Source: an uncultured archaeon (GTDB lineage Archaea > Korarchaeota > Korarchaeia > Korarchaeales > Korarchaeaceae). Taken from it: a DNA stretch of 8,867 nucleotides. The stretch is from positions 1 through 8,867 of the forward strand of contig CALJEO010000137.1 of assembly GCA_938073845.1 (NCBI GenBank), in the 5' to 3' direction. Positions 1-5,456 of the stretch are shown here, piece after piece. A program made the position numbers and the translations under genes. Below the pieces are notes generated by a model that was not told the origin of the DNA, made no database searches, and saw only the letters and a program-made list of their open reading frames with translations. Within the stretch, counting starts at the first letter, position 1. Every line of letters starts with the position of its first letter.

Positions 1-1
1 T

Positions 2-172
2 GAGAGGTTCTCTAACTACGTTGCTGAGAAGTCCCATATCTTCACTGAATTCGGATTTAGGGAGTTCCTAGAGTTAGCTAAGCTCTGCGATGATATCGAG
101 TGCGTAAATAACGTGGTGTCGCTCCTGATGAAGTACAGTAAGCCCGTGAGCAAGAAAAGGAGAAGGAGATAG
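2..172 (+). CDS. C-terminal end of an unrecognised protein (5' truncated)
   Basis: An open frame runs from the window edge to a TAG stop and encodes 56 residues; the start lies outside the window. The visible part has a mixed charged and hydrophobic stretch that looks helical (REFLELAKLC, then NNVVSLLMKY) and two cysteines about 10 residues apart. It ends in a strongly basic tail, KKRRRR. Such a tail is common in archaeal nucleic-acid-binding proteins, but that is only inference. Codon use (AGG, GAG, CTC) matches the other genes here. I do not recognise the family. It converges on the reverse-strand NifX-like gene with about 140 bases between the stops. Confidence 0.65.
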   Translation, partial: ERFSNYVAEKSHIFTEFGFREFLELAKLCDDIECVNNVVSLLMKYSKPVSKKRRRR

Positions 173-315
173 TTCATCTCAGATGATTAGAGATCGCCAA
201 ATCCCGTGGAGTAAGTCTTCGCGAGTCTCCTAGGATCCCGGATGGGCGTTCAATCGCTATGTGCGAGCATCCCCTGAGTTTACGTAGAGCTGAGCCGGAG
301 CGCACAGGATGGTGG
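173..315. other. Convergent intergenic spacer
   Basis: This gap separates the stop of the truncated forward gene from the stop of the reverse NifX-like gene. No ORF of interest is seen. A weak inverted repeat exists (GGATG at 240-244 with CATCC at 268-272, plus an inner CG/CG pair) that could fold on either strand. It is not followed by a clear T-run, so I do not call a terminator. There is no tRNA T-loop signature. Confidence 0.5.
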
Positions 316-663
316 TCACTTAGTTGCTGAGAGGTATGCTTCCAATAGCTCGCTCACCTTCCTCCCCATAGCGAAGACGGGCCTTATCCCCCAGGAGATC
401 AGGCTGCTTATCACGTCCTCCGGAAAGGAGATCGAGACGACCACGTTGACACCCATGTGTTTCAACCAAGAAGCCAGGCTAGGCCCCCTGTAGGGGAGCA
501 GAGTGGAGGCCGGGTTCCTTATAACCTCGACCTCCCTCACCTCACCCTCCTCCACGGTCACTATGGTGAAGAATGGAGCGTATATCGGTTGGCCGAATGC
601 AGGTGCTTCGAGCCCCTCAGGACCCTTCGAGGGTATGGCTATCCTCTCCACGCGGGAGCTCAT
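316..663 (-). CDS. NifX/NifB-type dinitrogenase iron-molybdenum cofactor domain protein
   Basis: A 115-residue protein that is a single NifX/NifB C-terminal-like domain (Fe-Mo cofactor biosynthesis family, RNase H-like fold). Family marks are the opening RIAIPSKG, the GLEAPAFGQPIYAPFF strand-loop (about residues 17-32), EVIRNPAS (45-52), the GVNVVVSIS stretch (70-78) and the closing SELLEAYL helix. Known relatives bind Fe-S or Fe-Mo clusters; many archaeal stand-alone copies have unknown roles, and no nif gene is nearby, so nitrogen fixation should not be inferred. The ATG at 663 was kept, but relatives begin close to the IAIP strand, and a GTG at codon 5 (649-651) would give a more typical N-terminus and better spacing from the TATA box at 678-688. 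Only 25 bases separate it from htpX upstream. Confidence 0.85.
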   Translation of the reverse strand: MSSRVERIAIPSKGPEGLEAPAFGQPIYAPFFTIVTVEEGEVREVEVIRNPASTLLPYRGPSLASWLKHMGVNVVVSISFPEDVISSLISWGIRPVFAMGRKVSELLEAYLSATK

Positions 664-677
664 CCCTATTAAGTTAA

Positions 678-688
678 AAAATTTATAG
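678..688 (-). promoter_or_regulatory. TATA-like box for the NifX-like gene
   Basis: On the reverse strand the sequence reads CTATAAATTTT, in the short gap after the htpX stop. Its centre is about 20 bases from the ATG at 663 and about 32 from the in-frame GTG at 651. A typical archaeal start of transcription about 25 bases downstream would fall between these two codons. No Shine-Dalgarno motif precedes the ATG, so a leaderless or near-leaderless mRNA is likely. Confidence 0.55.
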
Positions 689-1618
689 TTAGGGGTAGAG
701 GGCCTTAAGTTCCTCGAGCCTCCTCAACCTCTCCTCTATCCTGGGGTGCGTTGAGAAGAGGTTCGCTATCCTCTCGAAGAGGGAGGGCTCCCTCTCCATG
801 TACTCCCTTATCTCGCTGTAGCTAGCGGTAGGATCGGATATCATGAGGGCCTTCGCCGCAACGAGCTGCTCCCCTCTCCTCGGATCTGTGCTCCTGACTA
901 TACTCACTAGAGCTCTCTGGAGCTTCTCAGCTCCCCTCTCAACTGTCATAGCTGAGTGGGCATCCGCATAGAACTCCCTGAGCCTGCTCAACCTGAGGGC
1001 AAGGAGGTAGAGGAGCCAGCCCACCACCATCAGGAGACTCCCCAGCAGGAGAGCAAAGCCGCTGTTCCCCCTGTCCCTCCCACCTTGGGAGTACATCGAG
1101 CTGACCATGATCCATCTGCCCAGCTGCATGAAGACGGATGGCAATGCTGTGGCTACCATCATCACGTGCATATCCCTGTGCTTTATGTGGCCTATCTCGT
1201 GCCCTATGACAGCTTCCACCTCGTCCTTGCCGAGGTTCCTGAGCAGCCCCTCCGTCACGGCAACACCGTAACCGAAGATGGGGCTCCCAAATGCGAAGGC
1301 ATTGGGAACGTTTATTGGAGCTAGGTAAAGCTTTGGCATCTTAAGGCCGCTCTTTTCCGCTAGGAATTGCACCGTATCATGGAGCCAAGGGATATCGCTC
1401 CTCTTGAGCTCCCTAAGCCTGTACATCCCCAGGAGCAGGTAGGGGGAGATCATCCACATGAAGGCGTTGAACACCAAGGCGAGGGCCAAGCCACCGATCA
1501 AACCGGCTGAGGACCCCAAGAGCAGCGTGAAGATGAAGGTTGAGATCGCTATTATCAGCGAGAGTGTCAGCAGCATGTCCAACCTGAGGCCTAAGAGTGG
1601 AAGTCCTCTAGAAGCCAT
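689..1618 (-). CDS. htpX: HtpX-family membrane zinc metalloprotease (M48)
   Basis: A 309-residue M48 peptidase that probably degrades misfolded or damaged membrane proteins. The zinc site is plain: HEIGH at 140-144 gives two histidine ligands and the catalytic Glu141. The later motif SRLREFYAD (211-219) supplies the third ligand, Glu215. FSTHP (288-292) before the C-terminal helix is another M48 hallmark. Two hydrophobic segments near the N-terminus (about 15-35 and 38-63) and one or two after the zinc site (about 153-172 and 187-209) place it in the membrane with the catalytic domain in the cytoplasm, as in known HtpX. Length is normal for archaeal HtpX (about 290-320). The ATG start is supported by GGGGTGA three bases upstream. 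It sits downstream of acylphosphatase with a 47-base gap holding its own TATA-like box. Confidence 0.95.
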   Translation of the reverse strand: MASRGLPLLGLRLDMLLTLSLIIAISTFIFTLLLGSSAGLIGGLALALVFNAFMWMISPYLLLGMYRLRELKRSDIPWLHDTVQFLAEKSGLKMPKLYLAPINVPNAFAFGSPIFGYGVAVTEGLLRNLGKDEVEAVIGHEIGHIKHRDMHVMMVATALPSVFMQLGRWIMVSSMYSQGGRDRGNSGFALLLGSLLMVVGWLLYLLALRLSRLREFYADAHSAMTVERGAEKLQRALVSIVRSTDPRRGEQLVAAKALMISDPTASYSEIREYMEREPSLFERIANLFSTHPRIEERLRRLEELKALYP

Positions 1619-1621
1619 ATT

Positions 1622-1657
1622 TCACCCCGAGTGGATCTCAATCATGGATTTAAAAAT
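1622..1657 (-). promoter_or_regulatory. htpX promoter and Shine-Dalgarno site
   Basis: On the reverse strand the AT-rich ATTTTTAAAT (1657-1648) makes a good archaeal TATA box just after the acylphosphatase stop. Transcription should start about 25 bases on, near 1627. GGGGTGA (1628-1622) then lies three bases before the ATG, so the predicted leader is very short and consists of little but the Shine-Dalgarno motif. Confidence 0.6.
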
Positions 1658-1665
1658 ATTACGAC

Positions 1666-1950
1666 TCAGCCGAGGACGCTGAAACCCTCCCAGTCCCCCC
1701 TGTAGCCCTCCCACCTCACCTCAACTCTCTCTACCCTAGCGAGCGGAGGGCCCCTGTGAGCCCATCTTATCAGCTCCTCCACCCTGCTCCTCTCCCCCTC
1801 AACAACAGCTTCCACACTGCCGTCTGGCATGTTCCTGACCCATCCGCTGACCCCTAGCTCGCTAGCCACTTCCCTCATCGTGGACCTGAAGAAGACCCCT
1901 TGAACCCTCCCGTATATCCTCAGGCGAGCCCTCACCAGCTCCACGCTCAC
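1666..1950 (-). CDS. acyP: Acylphosphatase
   Basis: A 94-residue cytoplasmic acylphosphatase that hydrolyses the carboxyl-phosphate bond of acyl phosphates such as 1,3-bisphosphoglycerate or carbamoyl phosphate. The family signature GRVQGVFFR (14-22) carries the catalytic Arg22, which binds the phosphate. [12 protein letters not shown] (36-47) carries the catalytic Asn40. The size is exactly that of the family. Two GTG starts compete: codon 1 at 1950, which lies where the TATA-like TTAATAAC at 1980-1973 predicts transcription to begin, and codon 3 at 1944, which is better placed behind the GGGGGTGAGC motif. Either leaves the domain intact. It lies between the DUF973-like gene (32 bases upstream) and htpX. 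Confidence 0.95.
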   Translation of the reverse strand: MSVELVRARLRIYGRVQGVFFRSTMREVASELGVSGWVRNMPDGSVEAVVEGERSRVEELIRWAHRGPPLARVERVEVRWEGYRGDWEGFSVLG

Positions 1951-1972
1951 CCCCTATGGGAAAGTCATCAAA

Positions 1973-1980
1973 GTTATTAA
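1973..1980 (-). promoter_or_regulatory. Weak TATA-like box for acylphosphatase
   Basis: Reverse strand TTAATAAC, starting just past the stop of the upstream membrane-protein gene. Its centre is 26 bases from the GTG at 1950, the distance expected for a leaderless transcript. The match to a TATA consensus is weak and read-through from the upstream gene is also possible. Confidence 0.35.
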
Positions 1981-1982
1981 CA

Positions 1983-2702
1983 TCACTGTACCCTCAGGCG
2001 TTTGATGGCCGTGTCCGAGTGAACTAAGATCATTATCATGGAGGCTATCTCTACCAGAGCTCCCACTATCGAGAGCTGCGGTATGAAGAAGAGCACTGAC
2101 CCAGCTATCATCATGATGCCAGCGTACTTGAAGTCAGGGCTCATCCCAGGTATCTCACTCAACCTCATCACCATCACACCGCAGAGTATCCAGCCAATCA
2201 CGTAGGTCAGAGCCCCAAGCAAGACACCCGCCGCTCCGAGGAGCGGGGTCGCTAAGACTACAGCTACCCTATCGGAGGACCTCCAAGGCATTTGGGATAG
2301 ATTAAAGATCCAGAGGAAGATCAATGCCAGTGAGATAACTAAGATCAGTGAACCTAGAAGGGCTAAAGCTGCTCCTATCCTACCCAGGCCGAACATAGCT
2401 TCTTCGTAACGTCTGAAGGTACTTGAGGCCCTGTACCAGAGGTAGAGCGCCATGATCCCCACGACGAGGGCTGCCACTGATAAGGCGGCTGCTGAGATCA
2501 TTCCGGGCATCAGAGGCGCCAGAGCTTCCCTCAGGGACCTAGGGGCTTCTTCACGGGACATCCACCACATCATCCTGGGCATTGCTAATAACAAAGGGAA
2601 GAGGGACGCTATTACTAAAATATCCGAGAGTAGAGCTAGCACTGCTCCTAGTTTGAGTTCCTTGAATCCCTTCACTAGCTGAACGTTGACACTCTCACTC
2701 AT
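1983..2702 (-). CDS. Multi-pass membrane protein of unknown function (DUF973-like)
   Basis: A 239-residue hydrophobic protein with about six membrane segments (roughly 17-41, 67-90, 108-133, 145-179, 193-209 and 211-228). The layout resembles archaeal DUF973-type proteins: a short charged head with GFKELKLGA before the first segment, a polar YRASSTFRRYEEAM linker (90-103) between segments two and three, and a C-terminal segment ending in a basic TAIKRLRVQ tail. I assign the family from memory of this layout only. No catalytic motif, metal site or transporter signature is visible, so no function is proposed. The second loop (42-66) carries two Met-rich patches, MPRMMWWM and PLMPGM. The ATG start is well supported by GGTGAT three bases upstream. 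Confidence 0.8.
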   Translation of the reverse strand: MSESVNVQLVKGFKELKLGAVLALLSDILVIASLFPLLLAMPRMMWWMSREEAPRSLREALAPLMPGMISAAALSVAALVVGIMALYLWYRASSTFRRYEEAMFGLGRIGAALALLGSLILVISLALIFLWIFNLSQMPWRSSDRVAVVLATPLLGAAGVLLGALTYVIGWILCGVMVMRLSEIPGMSPDFKYAGIMMIAGSVLFFIPQLSIVGALVEIASMIMILVHSDTAIKRLRVQ

Positions 2703-2705
2703 GGG

Positions 2706-2739
2706 ATCACCAGATTTTCGGGGACTTCCCTATTTAAAA
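2706..2739 (-). promoter_or_regulatory. Promoter and Shine-Dalgarno site for the DUF973-like gene
   Basis: Reverse strand TTTTAAATA (2739-2731) is a strong TATA-like box, preceded by GTAAAG as a possible TFB recognition element. Transcription should start near 2709. The motif GGTGAT (2711-2706), spaced three bases from the ATG, is a near-perfect anti-16S complement. The 5' leader would therefore be only a few bases. Confidence 0.65.
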
Positions 2740-2760
2740 CTTTACTTTATTAAAAAATTT

Positions 2761-2771
2761 GTTTAATAAAG
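2761..2771 (+). promoter_or_regulatory. Possible forward TATA-like box into the long gap
   Basis: Forward GTTTAATAAAG, in the same AT-rich zone that drives the divergent membrane-protein gene. It would start a transcript near 2790 running into the structured gap. No ORF follows, so if used it would make a non-coding RNA or a long leader. Evidence is only the box itself. Confidence 0.3.
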
Positions 2772-3273
2772 CCTAAGAGCCCGGAGCTAGATGCAACGGG
2801 AGGCTCATCCCTATTAACCTCAGCTTCTGGAGGGCGTGATACGGATTGAGATCGTAAGGGTTATGGGAAACCTCCGGTGCTACTGAATGGTGACTCAGGA
2901 AGCGACTCGAGTGCACAACGGGGCCTACTTCCCCAGATGAAGACGAGGACCAGAACCATGGCTGTCACCCTACCCCTCAGGGAGGTGGAGTGGTCAGAGA
3001 GATGGGGAGGCTCGAGGAGCGTATCAGGGTGATGCCTGGGGGAGCGTCGCTCCGGAGCGTTGCGCAATTCAGAGGATTTGAGATGCGAATAAGGTGCGAG
3101 AATGGACCTATGCGGTCTGTTTAGTCCTTCCGGAGAAATCACAAGAGCATTAGTTTCGTAACTGAAAGTTAGTATGAGGGGGATCTACCATCATGCTCGC
3201 CTAGACCTTTGAAGGATCCACTCACATATACCTGGCAGCTGGGGAGTTGATCCTATCAAATTGATTAGAGAGG

Positions 3274-3290
3274 TCCGAAAGGGATATCTT
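3274..3290 (+). promoter_or_regulatory. Possible promoter for the SDR gene
   Basis: A purine-rich CCGAAAGGG followed by ATATCTT has the order of a TFB recognition element and TATA box, with the box centre about 25 bases before the ATG at 3311. The box is a poor TATA match, but the spacing suits a leaderless mRNA, in line with the lack of a good Shine-Dalgarno motif. Confidence 0.35.
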
Positions 3291-3310
3291 CAGCTCCCTC
3301 AGGTAGGGGT

Positions 3311-4084
3311 ATGCTGCTAGATGGCAAGGTGGCCCTGATAACGGGAGGTACCTCGGGTATAGGGCTAGCTACGGCCAGGCTGTTCATTAAAGAAGGCGCG
3401 GCTGTCTCCATAGTCGGTAGGGATGAGGAGAAGGGGAAAGCTGCCCTCGGGATGCTGAATGATGCCTCACTTCACTTAGGAGACGTATCTAAGGAGGAGG
3501 ATGCGAGGAGGATCGTGAAGGAGGTGGTCGGTAGGTGGGGAAGGATAGACGTTCTCGTGAACGCTGCCGGCATCTTTAGGGGAGCTCCTCTGGAGGAGCT
3601 AACTGTTGAGGATTGGGACTACGTCATAGACGTGAACCTGAGGGGGACCTTCCTCGTCACGAAGTTCGCATTGCCTCATATGGGCGAGGCCATAGTTAAC
3701 GTGAGCTCCATAGCTGGGATAAGCCCTTACCCAAGAGGAACCGCTTACTGCTCAGCCAAAGCTGCCATAATAGCTTTCTCCAGGGCTCTAGCTCTGGAAT
3801 TAGCTGAGAGGGGGATAAGAGTTAACGTTGTGGTTCCGGGACTCGTCGATACTCCCCTGCTGAGGGGGTTGGCGGGAAGCGAGGAGATCTTCAGGAGCTA
3901 CTCCTCCCTGGTGCCCATCGGTAGGGTAGCGAGAGCTGAGGAGGTGGCTCAGGCCATACTCTACCTGGCCTCCCCGCTCTCCTCCTACGTCACGGGAGCG
4001 GTGCTCGTTGTCGATGGTGGGATCACAGCGGGCAGGATGGCATCAGCCGGCTCCCTCGCCAGATCTCCTCAGAGCTCCCGCTAA
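3311..4084 (+). CDS. Short-chain dehydrogenase/reductase, FabG-like
   Basis: A 257-residue classical SDR oxidoreductase. The Rossmann dinucleotide motif TGGTSGIG is at 11-18, Asp58 (GDVS) should contact adenine, and NAAG (84-87) is the structural motif after strand four. The catalytic set is Asn109, Ser133, Tyr146 and Lys150 (YCSAK), all present with family spacing. The end of strand two reads VGRDEE with Arg37 and no acidic residue, which favours NADP(H) over NAD(H). Sequence resembles 3-oxoacyl-ACP reductases and sugar/alcohol dehydrogenases; the substrate cannot be read, and archaea generally lack the ACP pathway. The usual C-terminal VDGG ends near residue 238; a Ser/Arg-rich tail of about 16 residues follows and is encoded antisense to the end of the flippase gene. 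Confidence 0.92.
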   Translation: MLLDGKVALITGGTSGIGLATARLFIKEGAAVSIVGRDEEKGKAALGMLNDASLHLGDVSKEEDARRIVKEVVGRWGRIDVLVNAAGIFRGAPLEELTVEDWDYVIDVNLRGTFLVTKFALPHMGEAIVNVSSIAGISPYPRGTAYCSAKAAIIAFSRALALELAERGIRVNVVVPGLVDTPLLRGLAGSEEIFRSYSSLVPIGRVARAEEVAQAILYLASPLSSYVTGAVLVVDGGITAGRMASAGSLARSPQSSR

Positions 4085-5224
4085 GGCTATCGCAACTAGG
4101 GATGCTGCCCTATAGATCAAGAGCGAGATGGCGAGTCCGTTCACCCCCATGGAGGAGCCAAGGAAGTATATCGAGGAGAAGAAGAGGGGAAGGGATACAG
4201 CGCTCGAGATGAGGACTGACTCGGGATCCTCCTCACTTAACCTCCTGGATGATGAGATACCGTATAGAGAGTCCACTGTCACGGCCAGCGAGACTATGCT
4301 TCCGGCATAAGCCGATTCCGGGTAAAAACTGGGAAACAGCACCTTGATCACTTTGGGTATCAGGAGGAAGCCTGTAGCTGATACTATCATCGAGAGGAAG
4401 ATCCCTAGGATCTCCTGAAGTTTTGTAGGTCTTCCTGAGGACCTCATCGGCAGCAAGTAGCTGCTCAGGCTTATTGGTATGACCTGCATGGCTGAGTAGA
4501 ACTGGAACACCAGTTGATAGTGTCCCAGTGCCCTATCCCCGTAGAGAGTTCCTATAATCACCTTATCAAACCTTGTCCCCATGGCAGCCACTACACCACT
4601 CAGATAGGAGAGGAAGGAGAACCTGAAGAACCTGATGAGCTCCCTGATCCCTTTAAGTCCTCTTCTAGTTTTCCTAAGCATCTGAAGGGAGAAGAGGGTG
4701 AAGGGAAGCGTTATGGAGTAGACAGCACCCTCTAACCCGAAAGTAGGGACCATCAGGAGGATCAGGAGGAGCTGGAGCAACCTGCTGAATATCTGAAGGA
4801 GGAAGAAGTCCCTATATCTTAGGTGACCGAGCCTCTCCGATGTGAGCAGGATGAATAGCGAGTTGCTGAAGACTATGAGCGGTAAGGCTGGATGTAAGCT
4901 GATGAGAGGAAGCCCTATCATTAGGGAGAGGGCTGATGTGAGGAGCACAGATGGTGCAAGCAGTTCCTCCTTCCCCCTGGGGAGGTAAGCCCTCAGCGTG
5001 ACGTTCAACCCGAGGAGGGGGAGATTAGCCAGGAAGGCTCCGAGTGAGAGGATGTAGTTAGCCCTACCGTACTCCTCAACTGGTAGCATGCTAGCTAGGA
5101 GCACCCACAGTAATGCCCCTATGAGCACCGCTGCCGTGTTCCCAGCTACCACCATCGTCAGGCTCTCCTGATCGAAGAGCGCAGCTAACTCCCCTCTCAG
5201 CGTTGAAAGCAACCCTGATAGCAT
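4043..5224 (-). CDS. Polysaccharide-biosynthesis/oligosaccharide flippase (MOP superfamily)
   Basis: A polytopic protein of 393 residues with about 12 membrane segments, of the Wzx-like branch of the MOP superfamily. Such proteins move lipid-linked sugars across the membrane for surface glycans or N-glycosylation. Marks are an N-terminal membrane segment followed by LPVEEYG (47-53) and the mid-protein FDKVIIGTLYGDRALGHYQL (219-238), a typical second-half repeat start. Family members often have 420-500 residues, so this one is compact. I chose the ATG at 5224 because GGGGTGA stands four bases before it; the frame is open upstream to another ATG at 5254 that has no Shine-Dalgarno motif, which would give 403 residues. 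No glycosyltransferase gene lies beside it. Its last 14 codons including the stop overlap the SDR gene on the other strand. Confidence 0.85.
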   Translation of the reverse strand: MLSGLLSTLRGELAALFDQESLTMVVAGNTAAVLIGALLWVLLASMLPVEEYGRANYILSLGAFLANLPLLGLNVTLRAYLPRGKEELLAPSVLLTSALSLMIGLPLISLHPALPLIVFSNSLFILLTSERLGHLRYRDFFLLQIFSRLLQLLLILLMVPTFGLEGAVYSITLPFTLFSLQMLRKTRRGLKGIRELIRFFRFSFLSYLSGVVAAMGTRFDKVIIGTLYGDRALGHYQLVFQFYSAMQVIPISLSSYLLPMRSSGRPTKLQEILGIFLSMIVSATGFLLIPKVIKVLFPSFYPESAYAGSIVSLAVTVDSLYGISSSRRLSEEDPESVLISSAVSLPLFFSSIYFLGSSMGVNGLAISLLIYRAASLVAIALAGALRRSGEGAG

Positions 5225-5228
5225 GGAG

Positions 5229-5235
5229 TCACCCC
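5229..5235 (-). promoter_or_regulatory. Shine-Dalgarno site that sets the flippase start
   Basis: Reverse strand GGGGTGA, four bases before the ATG at 5224. It has the same form and spacing as the site in front of htpX. It lies inside the longer reading frame that starts at 5254, which argues for the shorter protein. Confidence 0.6.
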
Positions 5236-5254
5236 GGAGGTAATCGTTCCTCAT

Positions 5255-5456
5255 TGGGTAATGGTTTCCCCGTTGAGGGATCCCATGAGATCAATTTGTT
5301 ATTAAATTTACTTCAGTGACATCGCGGACGAGAGAACGGCTGAGCTACCTTCCAGCGGGTGAAGCCGCTAATATTTGCCTTCGTCCCTCAACGAGTGAGG
5401 TGTGCTGAGGACCTCCCCCAAGGAATGCTTTTAATACTTGATCGCGCCGTGGAGCT
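5255..5456. other. Divergent intergenic region between flippase and trmO
   Basis: This holds promoters for both directions. On the reverse strand AATTTAAT, centred near 5305, is the best TATA-like box for the flippase and would give a leader of about 55 bases to the ATG at 5224. Two perfect forward hairpins lie upstream of the trmO promoter: AGCGG/CCGCT with a six-base loop (5354-5369) and CCTCA/TGAGG with a five-base loop (5386-5400). A short GAGG-A-CCTC repeat follows near 5407-5415. No ORF or tRNA is seen; a stretch that reads like a tRNA D-arm on the reverse strand lacks the rest. Confidence 0.5.
5428..5437 (+). promoter_or_regulatory. trmO promoter (TATA-like box)
   Basis: Forward CTTTTAATAC with its centre about 25 bases before the ATG at 5457, the spacing for a leaderless transcript. 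GGAG at 5451-5454 is only two bases from the ATG and is too close to act as a normal Shine-Dalgarno site. It would drive trmO and the two genes after it. Confidence 0.65.

Larger units (their letters stand above)
2740..3310. other. Long non-coding gap with many inverted repeats
   Basis: No frame on either strand gives a protein that resembles a known family. The one sizeable ORF (reverse, 2861-3142) starts at a GTG without a Shine-Dalgarno motif and encodes a Pro/Ser/His/Arg-rich sequence unlike neighbouring genes. The first 30 bases are AT-rich and include a forward TATA-like box. The rest holds short perfect stems: CTGA/TCAG at 2884-2899, GGGG/CCCC at 2920-2934, CACC/GGTG enclosing CCC/GGG at 2966-2987, GGAGC/GCTCC at 3041-3053, palindrome GCTCCGGAGC at 3049-3058 and TTGCGCAA at 3060-3067. 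It could hold a structured RNA or be decayed sequence. Confidence 0.5.

Noticed and set aside
173..315. Possible C/D-box sRNA (ATGATTA at 183-189, CTGA at 274-277 and 290-293)
   Set aside because: The C box is imperfect and the spacing between boxes far exceeds that of archaeal C/D RNAs.
956..1324. Forward ORF of 122 codons antisense to htpX
   Set aside because: Gln/His/Pro-rich translation with no family features; the opposite frame has the complete HtpX zinc site.
1622..1645. Seven-codon upstream ORF (ATG to TGA) before htpX
   Set aside because: The predicted transcription start (about 1627) lies downstream of this ATG, so it should not be in the mRNA.
2945..2975. Faint similarity to an RNase P RNA conserved region
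   Set aside because: Only part of one conserved block is approximated; the GGAAAGUCC-type block and the AGAUNANUGGC-type block are not found with it.
2937..3032. Forward small ORF of about 31 codons (ATG at 2937)
   Set aside because: No ribosome site, no recognisable family, composition consistent with chance.
2861..3142. Reverse-strand ORF of 93 codons in the long gap
   Set aside because: GTG start with no Shine-Dalgarno motif or suitably spaced TATA box, Pro/Ser/His/Arg-rich composition unlike neighbours, no recognisable family; the single hydrophobic patch (about residues 59-71) is not enough to call a membrane protein.
5310..5370. Possible reverse-strand tRNA (GGTAGCTCAGCC near 5355-5340)
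   Set aside because: Resembles a D-arm only; no matching GAGC arm, no anticodon stem, no T-loop GTTCRANYC and no acceptor pairing.
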